Assembly (NCBI GenBank): GCA_023441125.1
Contig: JAEZQV010000405.1
Coordinates: forward strand, 1 to 10,554
From: Bacillota bacterium
Lineage (GTDB): Bacteria > Bacillota_C > Negativicutes > Sporomusales > Sporomusaceae
Direction: 5' to 3'
DNA: 10,554 nt
The translations under genes and the position numbers were made by a program. Shown in pieces: positions 1 through 7,123 of this stretch. The notes beneath the pieces are model-generated. The model worked only from the letters and a program-made list of their open reading frames with translations. It ran no database searches and was not told where the DNA came from. How positions within the stretch are numbered: the first letter of the stretch is position 1; every line of letters begins with the position of its first letter.

Positions 1-445
<445 letters not shown>

Positions 446-466
446 GAGGTTTTCTTACTACCCGGT

Positions 467-598
467 TCATCTTAATCGGGGAGTCAAGACTCCCGCCTCT
501 ATAGGCGGCGTCACTTCAGGTGGATTTGACTCTCCATCTGAACTCCCCGACGTTTCAGCTCTGCTGAAATGAGTCCACTTAGCCCTGGCCTGCTCCGG
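467..598 (-). pseudogene. Possible decayed 3' end of an IS200/IS605-family tnpB (OrfB) gene
   Basis: On the minus strand, 43 codons are open from 598 to a TGA at 467-469. They read KWTHFSRAETSG, then DGESNPPEV, and end VTPPIEAGVLTPRLR. This low-complexity Pro/Gly/Glu tail ending in ...EAGVLTPRL resembles my recollection of the C-terminal tails of IS1341/TnpB-type proteins in Firmicutes. No catalytic residues or zinc finger precede it, because an in-frame TAA closes the frame at 599-601. The DNA folds into several tight hairpins, as the right ends and guide-RNA regions of IS200/IS605 elements do. It is at most a relic. The alternative is a structured leader for ytaF that happens to be open on the other strand. 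The family assignment comes from memory and is unaligned. Confidence 0.35.
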
Positions 599-607
599 TT
601 AGGCTAA
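476..607. other. Hairpin-rich segment upstream of ytaF (transposon right end or structured leader)
   Basis: Five inverted repeats lie in 132 bases. TCGGGGAGT (476-484) pairs with ACTCCCCGA (542-550). GGGAGTC (479-485) also pairs with GACTCCC (488-494), so these two pairings exclude each other. CCGCC (493-497) pairs with GGCGG (504-508). TTTCAGC (553-559) pairs with GCTGAAA (563-569). TTAGCC (579-584) pairs with GGCTAA (602-607), with an inner CTGG/CCGG. The segment ends 23 bases before the ytaF start codon. I could not match it to a known riboswitch. The manganese riboswitch (yybP-ykoY), expected for some MntP relatives, does not fit. Confidence 0.6.
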
Positions 608-630
608 TGTAAACAACAGAGGAGGTAACT

Positions 631-1257
631 ATGTTATATGTCATTCTGTTAGGCTTCGCTGTCAGCCTGGATGCATTTGCCGCCGGCACAGCATACGGAC
701 TTAAGGCAATTAAAGTACCTTTTCAGACTTTGGCCGTAATCGGCCTTATCACAGCCCTCTGCACCGGTACGGCAATGGCTCTCTCCGGCTATTTAGGCGC
801 CTTTCTTGATACCCATTGGGCGGTGGCCGCCGGCTCGCTGCTCTTAATTGCCATCGGCACCTGGAATATATTTCAGGAATATCTCATGAAAAGAAGCCTG
901 CCGGCAGATAACGCCCTGCAAAACAGCCACCTCACCTTTCGGTTGGGGCGGATAGTAATCAGCATAATGGCTGATCCGGAACGGGCCGATATCGATCACT
1001 CCTACTCCATCAGCCCTTCAGAAGGTATACTGCTTGGCTTAGCCTTAGGCATTGACAATATTGTGGCCACTTTCGCGGCTGCTTTGATGAAGCCGCTCCC
1101 CTTATATACTCCGGTCATCATGGCTCTTATCCAAATGTTCCTGATTAGTGCGGGCATTCACGCTGCCTCCCGTCTGGCGTCAGAGGATTTGAAAAAACGG
1201 TTTCCCTATATTCCCGGGGCAATTTTAATTATCTTGGGGTTGCTGCGCTTGGTGTAA
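631..1257 (+). CDS. ytaF: Sporulation membrane protein YtaF (MntP/DUF204-type cation exporter family)
   Basis: This is a polytopic inner-membrane protein of the putative manganese-efflux (MntP, DUF204) superfamily, in the subgroup annotated as YtaF in spore formers. The 208 residues form about six hydrophobic helices in two related halves. The duplicated membrane motif appears as SLDAFAAG (12-19) and GIDNIVATFAA (140-150). The central loop carries the YtaF-type signature MADPERADIDHSYSIS (113-128). That acidic loop and the paired Asp residues are plausible cation ligands, by family inference. The start is fixed by AGAGGAGGT at 618-626. Upstream lies the hairpin-rich segment 476-607 and I see no convincing sigma-A promoter. 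Downstream, a hairpin overlapping the stop codon separates it from butyrate kinase. The role in sporulation is known only by association. Confidence 0.88.
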   Translation: MLYVILLGFAVSLDAFAAGTAYGLKAIKVPFQTLAVIGLITALCTGTAMALSGYLGAFLDTHWAVAAGSLLLIAIGTWNIFQEYLMKRSLPADNALQNSHLTFRLGRIVISIMADPERADIDHSYSISPSEGILLGLALGIDNIVATFAAALMKPLPLYTPVIMALIQMFLISAGIHAASRLASEDLKKRFPYIPGAILIILGLLRLV

Positions 1258-1280
1258 AACCAAGTGCTTATTATTTACTT
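1245..1280 (+). terminator. Possible intrinsic terminator overlapping the ytaF stop codon
   Basis: GCGCTTGGT (1245-1253) pairs with ACCAAGTGC (1259-1267) in a 9-bp stem with one G-U pair and a five-base loop. It is followed by the T-rich run TTATTATTTACTT. The stem includes the last ytaF codons and the stop. The T-run is interrupted, so termination may be partial. A new promoter for the next gene starts within the tail. Confidence 0.45.
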
Positions 1281-1307
1281 AACAAACCTAACAAATAATA
1301 CTACAAT
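1279..1307 (+). promoter_or_regulatory. Sigma-A-like promoter for butyrate kinase
   Basis: TTAACA (1279-1284) and TACAAT (1302-1307) are separated by exactly 17 bases, with one mismatch each to the vegetative consensus. The predicted transcript would begin near 1314, about 30 bases before the butyrate kinase start codon. This fits independent vegetative expression of butyrate kinase rather than dependence on ytaF. Confidence 0.6.
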
Positions 1308-1344
1308 AGAGTAGATAACAGATAGCTTGCAATGGAGGTCGCAT

Positions 1345-2415
1345 ATGCCGTATACCATTTTAACCATTAATCCAGGTTCAACCTCTACCAAAATCGGCTT
1401 ATACCAGGACATTAACGAACAGCTTGTCACCAATATCCCCCATAGTGCCCAAGACATTGCCAAGTTTGCCACTATCAGCGATCAGTACGACTATCGGCTA
1501 AACAAAATTAACGAGTTTCTCGCCAGCCAGAACGTGGATGTCCGTAGTCTCGCTGCCATAGTCGGCCGCGGCGGCCTCCTAAAACCAATCGTGAGCGGTA
1601 CTTATCGCGTTAATGAGCGTATGCTGGATGATCTAAGGAACAATCGCTATGGCGCTCATGCCTGTAATTTTGGCGCCATTCTGGCGGATTTGCTGGCCCG
1701 GCAAGGCGGCTGCCCGGCCTTTATTGTTGATCCGGTGGTGGTCGACGAACTGGCGCCGGCAGCCCGCCTTACCGGCCGGCCGGAAATTACCCGCCGCAGT
1801 ATTTTTCACGCCCTTAACCAAAAAGCAGCCGCTAAACGCTTTGCCAAAAGCATTAACCGCGACTACAACGACCTAAATCTGATTGTCGCTCATTTGGGTG
1901 GCGGCATTTCCATTGGCTGCCACGCCCACGGGAAAGTGGTCGATGTCAACAATGCCTTAAACGGGGAAGGACCCTTTTCGCCCGAACGGGCAGGAACCCT
2001 GCCAGCCATGCAGTTTGCCGAGGAGATCATCAACCAAAACCTGGACTTGGCTACAGTAAGCGGCTTGCTGGCCGGCAAGGGAGGGCTTGTCGCCTACTTA
2101 GGCACAACCGATGTCCGCGCGGTCGAGCAACGGGCCGCTGCCGGCGATAGTCAGGCTGCGCTTGTCTATCAGGCCATGATATATGCCATTGCCAAGAGTA
2201 TTGCCGCAGCGGCTGTACCGGTCTTCGGCAAGGTAGATACGATTCTTCTGACAGGCGGCATTGCCTATTCCCAGGTGCTCACGGCTAAGCTCGAGGAATA
2301 TATCCGCTTTATTGCACCGGTCACCATTATACCGGGCGAAAACGAACTGCAGGCGCTGGCGGAAGGTGCTCACCGCGTACTGACCGGCGAGGAAGTCCCG
2401 CAGGAGTATAATTAA
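1345..2415 (+). CDS. buk: Butyrate kinase (acetokinase family)
   Basis: This cytoplasmic enzyme interconverts butyryl phosphate plus ADP with butyrate plus ATP. It belongs to the ASKHA-fold acetate/butyrate kinase family. The 356 residues match the usual butyrate kinase length; acetate kinases are nearer 400. Visible motifs are the N-terminal phosphate-binding strand ILTINPGSTSTKIGLY (5-20), AHLGGGISIGCHAHGKVVDV (182-201), the following NNALNGEGPFSPERAGTLP, and VDTILLTGGIAYS (297-309) near the adenosine site. I chose the ATG at 1345 because TGGAGGT (1333-1339) lies five bases upstream; an in-frame TTG at 1327 would place that site inside the gene. No phosphotransbutyrylase (ptb) gene is adjacent, so the acyl-phosphate donor enzyme must be elsewhere. 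A branched-chain fatty-acid kinase with the same fold cannot be separated by sequence alone. Confidence 0.93.
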   Translation: MPYTILTINPGSTSTKIGLYQDINEQLVTNIPHSAQDIAKFATISDQYDYRLNKINEFLASQNVDVRSLAAIVGRGGLLKPIVSGTYRVNERMLDDLRNNRYGAHACNFGAILADLLARQGGCPAFIVDPVVVDELAPAARLTGRPEITRRSIFHALNQKAAAKRFAKSINRDYNDLNLIVAHLGGGISIGCHAHGKVVDVNNALNGEGPFSPERAGTLPAMQFAEEIINQNLDLATVSGLLAGKGGLVAYLGTTDVRAVEQRAAAGDSQAALVYQAMIYAIAKSIAAAAVPVFGKVDTILLTGGIAYSQVLTAKLEEYIRFIAPVTIIPGENELQALAEGAHRVLTGEEVPQEYN

Positions 2416-2422
2416 CAATACA

Positions 2423-2458
2423 AATCCCCGGACCGAGGCAATACCTCAGCCGGGGATT
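2423..2458. terminator. Bidirectional terminator between buk and spoVR
   Basis: AATCCCCGG (2423-2431) pairs perfectly with CCGGGGATT (2450-2458). A second short stem, GAGG (2435-2438) with CCTC (2444-2447), sits inside. The T-rich flanks are modest on both sides. The hairpin sits between the two convergent stop codons (2415 plus, 2466 minus) and probably ends both transcripts. Confidence 0.8.
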
Positions 2459-2465
2459 CTTTGTG

Positions 2466-3767
2466 CTAGTTATCCCATACAGACACGATCTTATCTTCCG
2501 TGCAGCGGATTATCTTATCTCTGTCATTCAGTTTTGTTTTCAGGTCCACCCGGCCGCCCCACAATTCAGCAACATACTTAATGGTTTCCTTGGCATAGTT
2601 TATTTCCAGTTCCCGCCCGTCATAAATGTGCTCCAGGATTAGGGTGCCATTTTCCACGCTGCGCGGACATATTTCGGGTATCATGCCCAACCCGACCGAG
2701 CCGACCAGTTCATCCCGGATAATTTTCCAGCCCTCTTCATCAGCTACATCTGCAACCACAATATCCACACCACGGATCTTATATTTGAACAGATATAACT
2801 CTTGACACAATTCCTGATTTAAATACCGCCGCAGAAAAGACTGGTCCCGTTCCTGTTCCCGGACTTCGAATATTTTTTCCCGGCCATACTGTCGGGCTAG
2901 ATATTCAAACATTTTAAAGCCGATAAAATAAGGGTTTATCTGTCCTTCATGCGGCCGGACAACCAGATTATGACGCTGCAGAAACTCAAAATGCAAGTCT
3001 TGCGGCAGGTTTAATTCATTCAACAGATTGTAATGCCAGTAACTCGCCCACCCCTCATTCATAATCTTGGTTTCCACCTGGGGCATAAAATAAAAAGTTT
3101 CCTCCCGGACAATGCTGAGCAAATCCCTTTCCCAATAGGCCAACTTACCCCGCTCGCTGAGGAACCACAGCAGATCAGCCTGCAAACGCGCCGGCACTTC
3201 ATCCGCTGATTCCTTGGCTAATTCCGTTTTGCCCGGCAGCTTGCCCTCACCCCGCCGCCGTACCTGGAAACGCAAAGCGTGGGCGGCATCCAGGACCCGT
3301 TCCACTTTGCGCGGGCCGATGCTGGGGTCGGCAATATAGTCCCGCACCCGGCCGGCATGGGTCTTAAACATTTCTACCGTTAGTTCGGCCCGGGTATTGT
3401 CTTTAAACAGCCGGTTATTTTTAAAAAAGTCATTGTGTCCGTATACATGGGCAATGGTCAGAATCTGCAGCAGCAAGGTATTGTCCCGCATGAGATAGGC
3501 GATGCAGGGATTGGAGTTAATCACCATTTCATAGGGCAACCCGGTCAGATTATAGCTGTAAAAGGTTTTTTGCCGCTCATAGGCTTTGCCATAACTCCAG
3601 TGAGGATAATGGGATGGCATGCCGACATAGGCCTCATAACAAAGCATATCTTCATAACTGCATATTTCAAACTGCTGTTCATAGCAGGTAAGACCGTTTT
3701 TAGCAATAAGCCCCTCAATCTTTTCATTCCATTGCTCAAGCTCGGTTAATGAGTAATCGGCCGCCAT
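2466..3767 (-). CDS. spoVR: SpoVR family protein
   Basis: SpoVR is a soluble protein linked to spore cortex formation in Bacillus; its relative in Escherichia is YcgB. The biochemical activity is unknown. The 433 residues span the family core. Conserved signatures are AHVYGHNDFFKNN (106-118), MNEGWASYWH (236-245) and the INPYFIGFKMFE region (277-288). The His and Glu residues in the first two motifs look like a metal site, but that is inference. It is the last gene of the prkA-yhbH-spoVR unit. Its ATG (3765-3767) overlaps the yhbH stop in TGATG, and GGAGGTGAT lies at 3773-3781. The TTG immediately before (3768-3770) is also in frame and equally reachable, so the start is uncertain by one codon. 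The symmetrical terminator at 2423-2458 ends the operon. Confidence 0.95.
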   Translation of the reverse strand: MAADYSLTELEQWNEKIEGLIAKNGLTCYEQQFEICSYEDMLCYEAYVGMPSHYPHWSYGKAYERQKTFYSYNLTGLPYEMVINSNPCIAYLMRDNTLLLQILTIAHVYGHNDFFKNNRLFKDNTRAELTVEMFKTHAGRVRDYIADPSIGPRKVERVLDAAHALRFQVRRRGEGKLPGKTELAKESADEVPARLQADLLWFLSERGKLAYWERDLLSIVREETFYFMPQVETKIMNEGWASYWHYNLLNELNLPQDLHFEFLQRHNLVVRPHEGQINPYFIGFKMFEYLARQYGREKIFEVREQERDQSFLRRYLNQELCQELYLFKYKIRGVDIVVADVADEEGWKIIRDELVGSVGLGMIPEICPRSVENGTLILEHIYDGRELEINYAKETIKYVAELWGGRVDLKTKLNDRDKIIRCTEDKIVSVWDN

Positions 3768-3781
3768 CAACTATCACCTCC
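3765..3781 (-). promoter_or_regulatory. Translational coupling site between yhbH and spoVR
   Basis: On the minus strand the yhbH stop TGA (3767-3769) shares bases with the spoVR start in TTGATG. A full-length anti-16S complement, GGAGGTGAT (3773-3781), sits inside the last yhbH codons (GGA GGT GAT). The end of YhbH (...DDGGDS) is thus partly dictated by the next gene's ribosome binding site, which implies coupled translation. Confidence 0.75.
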
Positions 3782-4984
3782 GTCATCGGCCCCGGAATTT
3801 GTCTCATATTCCGACTCTTTTTCCAGTACCCGTTTCAGAGCTGGCCAAACATCCTCCTTGCGCCCCATTGTCACAATGATAAAGTTTTCATCCGTAATTT
3901 TTTGTTCCAATTCACGGCGAACGGTCACACCATAGCCATAATTGGCCAGGATCTCCACATACCCCACCAAATTACTGACACTTACCAGGTCCTGGGCTCG
4001 TTCGACCGTGCGTTGGTTATCCTCCGTCCAATTGTCGCCATCGGTACAATGAAAGCAATAAATGTTCCATACCGACGGATTGTAGCGCTGCTCAATGATT
4101 TCCAGGGCTTTGGCATAGCCACTGGAAATCATGGTTCCGCCTGATTCACCGTGATGGAAAAACTCGCGCTCGTTTACCTCCTTGGCTTCGGTTGTATGCG
4201 CAATGAATACTACATCTACCTGCTCATACTTCCAGCGCAAAAATTGATATAACAGAAAATAGAAGGTGCGCGCCAGATATTTTTTGCTCTGATCCATAGA
4301 TCCCGATACATCCATGATGCAAAAGACCACGGCATTAGAATGGCGGCGAATGTCTTCCTTCACCCGGAAATAGCGTAAATCGTCTTCGCGAAACGGTACC
4401 CGCTGCCGCAGTCGGTAGCCGTCTTCCTCCCGGGTTTCGTTACACACCTTCTCCCGGATAAGTCCCTGCTGGCGCTTGAGTTTCTCCATTACCGTCCGCT
4501 TTTTGGCCAGTCTGGGCGGTATCCCCTTGCGCTGATAACCCGATTTTTTATATTTATATTCGGTTTCCTGCACGGCAAATCGCTTGCGCTCCAAATCCGG
4601 CAGATTGATGTCTTCAAACATATAGTTGATGATTTCATCCATCGTAATTTCTGTTTCGTAGATGTCCTCGCCCTGTTCATTGCCGGCCTGCCCCGGCCCT
4701 TTATCCTGCTGGCTGTTGGTGCGGCCGACGACCTGGCCGCGCTGCTCAGAACCGGTGCCACTGGCCGTACCGCCGTTATTGTTGCCATAAATGAACTGAT
4801 ACTCCTTCAAACCGCGGATGGGAATCTTGATCTTCTTGTTTTTGCTTTGACCGATAATACTCTCCTCGGCGATAATATCCCCCAGATTGCGTTTAATGGC
4901 ATCTTCTACAAGTTCCCGGTGGCGTTTACGGTCATATTGCGACCGGTCCGACTGACCGGTGCGTCCCTCCTTAAATATCGCCAT
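3767..4984 (-). CDS. yhbH: YhbH/YeaH family protein (DUF444) with von Willebrand A-like domain
   Basis: This soluble protein always travels with PrkA. Bacillus YhbH and Escherichia YeaH are the reference members. The 405 residues start with a charged region (1-60) and a Gly/Asn/Gln-rich low-complexity linker (68-104), with an acidic ITMDEIINYMFEDINLPDLE segment after it (113-132). The C-terminal half is a von Willebrand A-like domain. It has an intact MIDAS metal motif DVSGSM (225-230) and TDGDNWT (314-320) as the probable distal Asp/Thr site. Mg-dependent partner binding is therefore likely, perhaps to PrkA or SpoVR, by inference. The start follows GGAGGTGA three bases ahead of the ATG. The gap to prkA is 20 bases and spoVR overlaps the stop, so the three are one operon. 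The gene is complete. Confidence 0.94.
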   Translation of the reverse strand: MAIFKEGRTGQSDRSQYDRKRHRELVEDAIKRNLGDIIAEESIIGQSKNKKIKIPIRGLKEYQFIYGNNNGGTASGTGSEQRGQVVGRTNSQQDKGPGQAGNEQGEDIYETEITMDEIINYMFEDINLPDLERKRFAVQETEYKYKKSGYQRKGIPPRLAKKRTVMEKLKRQQGLIREKVCNETREEDGYRLRQRVPFREDDLRYFRVKEDIRRHSNAVVFCIMDVSGSMDQSKKYLARTFYFLLYQFLRWKYEQVDVVFIAHTTEAKEVNEREFFHHGESGGTMISSGYAKALEIIEQRYNPSVWNIYCFHCTDGDNWTEDNQRTVERAQDLVSVSNLVGYVEILANYGYGVTVRRELEQKITDENFIIVTMGRKEDVWPALKRVLEKESEYETNSGADDGGDS

Positions 4985-5004
4985 AGGTCACCTCCGTCCC
5001 CGCG

Positions 5005-6930
5005 CTAGTCCTTCCACAAATTGTTAGCGGCATATTTTAGCACAACATTGCAGCAATGCGGGCAATAGCCATTCGCTTGCATGGCCTCGACCATGGCGTT
5101 AAACTTTGTATCCTGCTCTTTGTCACGCACTCTGGCCTGGGTAATGACCCGGGAAAGTTCTTTGACGGAAGCCGTCAGCTTTTTCTCAATGGCTTCTTTG
5201 AGCGGCTCATAACTGCTGTATTCGATTTTTCCCCCGCTCCGCATTACGGTGAACATATAGGAGGTCACATCCTGACGGAAGCCCTGGGCGGCCGTACCGG
5301 TAATGCCGATCTGTTCTTCAATGGATTGCAAAAATTTAATATCCGGCTCCAGTTCCTCACCGGTATTTTTGTCCTTCAGTTTCGTGGCATTAACATAGGC
5401 CTCGGCATGATCAAGGTAATTGTTAAACAAGCTCTCCGCCTGCTCCTTATAACCGTGAATAAAGGCTTTGGTCACTTCTTTCTCCAAAATCTTGTTGTAT
5501 TCTTTTTTGATAGTATCCTGCAAAAAGCCGAGATAGCGCTTCTTCTCATCTTCCGCGATAGACAGCTCTTTCGCCGCTCTGACTATGGTATCAATGACCG
5601 CAATTGGGTTGATGCAGTTAAACTCCGACTCCGACAGCGCCGTATCCAGTGCTTTCATAATAAAGCGGGTGGAAATTCCCGTCATGCCTTCCCGCGGCGC
5701 TTCTTCCCGCAGTTCAAAGATATCTATTTTCTTGGTGGAGCCTTTTTCCACAATTTCTTCGCCGTTATAAATCTTGAGCTTGGTAAACGGGTCGACCTTG
5801 GAGGAAGGGGCCAGGCGGGTAAGGATGGCAAACATCGAGGCCACCTCAATGGTATGCGGCGCGATATGGGCATTAAAACTGCTGCTTTTGAGAACCTTGC
5901 GGTAAATCTTAACCTCTTCGTCCAGCTCCATGCAATAGGGAACCTCTACTTTGACAATCCTGTCAAGAATGGCTTCATTGGTGTGATCGGATTTAAATTT
6001 GTTCCATTCGGCTTCATTGGAGTGAGCCAGGATAATGCCGTCAAAATAAATCATAGCGCCTTTGCCGGGCGACGGAATGGACTTTTCCTGGGTGGCCGTG
6101 ATCATGGTATGCAGGTATTCGACATCGTTTTTAAATACTTCAATAAATTCCACTACACCGCGGTTACCGACATTAAACGCCCCGTTTAACGACAGAACCC
6201 GCGGGTCATCTTCCGGATACAGATCCAGCTTGGAGATATCAACAGAGCCTGACAACACCGAGGTATCCTGATTATTGGGGTCAACCGGCGGCACTACTCC
6301 AATCCCCTTGCGCGACCGGATGGAAAACTCGGTAGTAGTAACAGGAAAACGCTCAAACTCCCCATCGTAATCGGTTTTCAGCCGATACCGGCAAATCGGA
6401 CACAAGTCCCCTTCAATCCTAACTCCCAGCATCTCTTCAAACTGCGGCCTAAGGTGCTTGGGAATAAGATGAAGCGGTTCTTCCCGCATCGGGCAATCTT
6501 TGAGTGCATAAATGGGCGGACTCATTTCCAAAGCTTGCTTTAAGGCCTCCATAATCGATGATTTGCCGGCTCCGACCGGACCAACCAGGTATAATACCTG
6601 CCGGGACTCTTCCCCCTTCATTGCCGCCGAGTGGAAATAGCGCATAATTTTCATAATGCTTTTGTCAATGCCAAAAAACTTATTCTGAAAAAAACTGTAG
6701 CGTTTAATGGTATCATTGCCGTAAATCCGCTTCAATCGAGTATTTTCTTCGGTCTTGATGGTTTCGACACCCGGCTTGATGAGCAATTCGTGCATCCGCT
6801 GATGGGCTAATACTGCAATGCCGGGAGCTTCTTTTAAAATTGCCAGATAATCCATTAAGGTACCGTCAAACTTATATTGCTTATGCTCTTCCCGATCCTG
6901 CTTAATTAACTTTTCAAAGTCATAGGCCAT
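5005..6930 (-). CDS. prkA: PrkA/YeaG AAA+ serine protein kinase family
   Basis: This large cytoplasmic AAA+ protein was first described as a serine protein kinase; ATP-dependent protease activity has also been claimed for the Bacillus protein. It contributes to sporulation in Bacillus and to stress adaptation as YeaG in enterics. The 641 residues have the usual two-part layout: the PrkA AAA+ domain (about 20-380), with Walker A GPVGAGKSS (117-125) and the family signature LAHSNEAEWNKFKSDHTNEA (301-320), then the C-terminal PrkA domain (about 390-641). Two cysteine clusters resemble zinc ligands: C146 with CPIC (177-180), and CPHCC (623-627) at the C-terminus. The start follows AAGGAGG eight bases upstream. 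It is the first gene of the prkA-yhbH-spoVR operon, and the receptor gene upstream is shut off by a strong terminator, so the operon needs its own promoter. Confidence 0.96.
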   Translation of the reverse strand: MAYDFEKLIKQDREEHKQYKFDGTLMDYLAILKEAPGIAVLAHQRMHELLIKPGVETIKTEENTRLKRIYGNDTIKRYSFFQNKFFGIDKSIMKIMRYFHSAAMKGEESRQVLYLVGPVGAGKSSIMEALKQALEMSPPIYALKDCPMREEPLHLIPKHLRPQFEEMLGVRIEGDLCPICRYRLKTDYDGEFERFPVTTTEFSIRSRKGIGVVPPVDPNNQDTSVLSGSVDISKLDLYPEDDPRVLSLNGAFNVGNRGVVEFIEVFKNDVEYLHTMITATQEKSIPSPGKGAMIYFDGIILAHSNEAEWNKFKSDHTNEAILDRIVKVEVPYCMELDEEVKIYRKVLKSSSFNAHIAPHTIEVASMFAILTRLAPSSKVDPFTKLKIYNGEEIVEKGSTKKIDIFELREEAPREGMTGISTRFIMKALDTALSESEFNCINPIAVIDTIVRAAKELSIAEDEKKRYLGFLQDTIKKEYNKILEKEVTKAFIHGYKEQAESLFNNYLDHAEAYVNATKLKDKNTGEELEPDIKFLQSIEEQIGITGTAAQGFRQDVTSYMFTVMRSGGKIEYSSYEPLKEAIEKKLTASVKELSRVITQARVRDKEQDTKFNAMVEAMQANGYCPHCCNVVLKYAANNLWKD

Positions 6931-6978
6931 AAAACTTGCCTCCTTTTCCTTTTTCTTGTCACCAAAAACAGCCTTGAT

Positions 6979-7007
6979 TATCTAAATATGCAAACTTTCT
7001 ATGTCAC
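6979..7007 (-). promoter_or_regulatory. Weak candidate promoter for the prkA operon
   Basis: On the minus strand, GTGACA (7002-7007) and TAGATA (6979-6984) are 17 bases apart, a moderate sigma-A-like match. The prkA gene of Bacillus is sigma-E dependent. A CATATTTA element (6983-6990) resembles a sporulation -10 box, but I could not find a matching -35 element at the right distance. The promoter class is therefore open. Confidence 0.3.
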
Positions 7008-7027
7008 AAAAGGCCCATGCGCCTTTT
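7008..7027. terminator. Small symmetrical hairpin with T-runs, upstream of prkA
   Basis: AAAAGGC (7008-7014) pairs with GCCTTTT (7021-7027) around a six-base loop. T-runs lie within and after the stem on both strands. It sits between the receptor terminator and the prkA promoter candidate and could be a back-up terminator or a binding site. The stem is short (three G-C pairs). Confidence 0.3.
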
Positions 7028-7071
7028 TACTAATTTATTACCCTGATTCCAAAATTGGGCCTGTCTTAAAT

Positions 7072-7109
7072 AAAAAACGCAGCAAATGTTTTCACAAACA
7101 TTTGCTGCG
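7072..7109 (-). terminator. Strong intrinsic terminator of the chemotaxis receptor gene
   Basis: On the minus strand, CGCAGCAAATGTTT pairs perfectly with AAACATTTGCTGCG (arms 7078-7091 and 7096-7109). This is a 14-bp stem with a four-base loop, followed by six T residues (7072-7077). It starts 15 bases after the receptor stop codon, so receptor transcription should not enter prkA. Confidence 0.92.
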
Positions 7110-7123
7110 CGGCCCTATTGAGC

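Noticed and set aside
476..607. Manganese (yybP-ykoY) riboswitch upstream of the MntP-like ytaF
   Set aside because: The conserved loop sequences of that riboswitch are absent; only generic hairpins are present.
5056..6189. Long plus-strand open frame of 377 codons antisense to prkA
   Set aside because: It is a shadow of prkA, which has unambiguous family motifs. The antisense translation shows no recognisable domain and no ribosome binding site.
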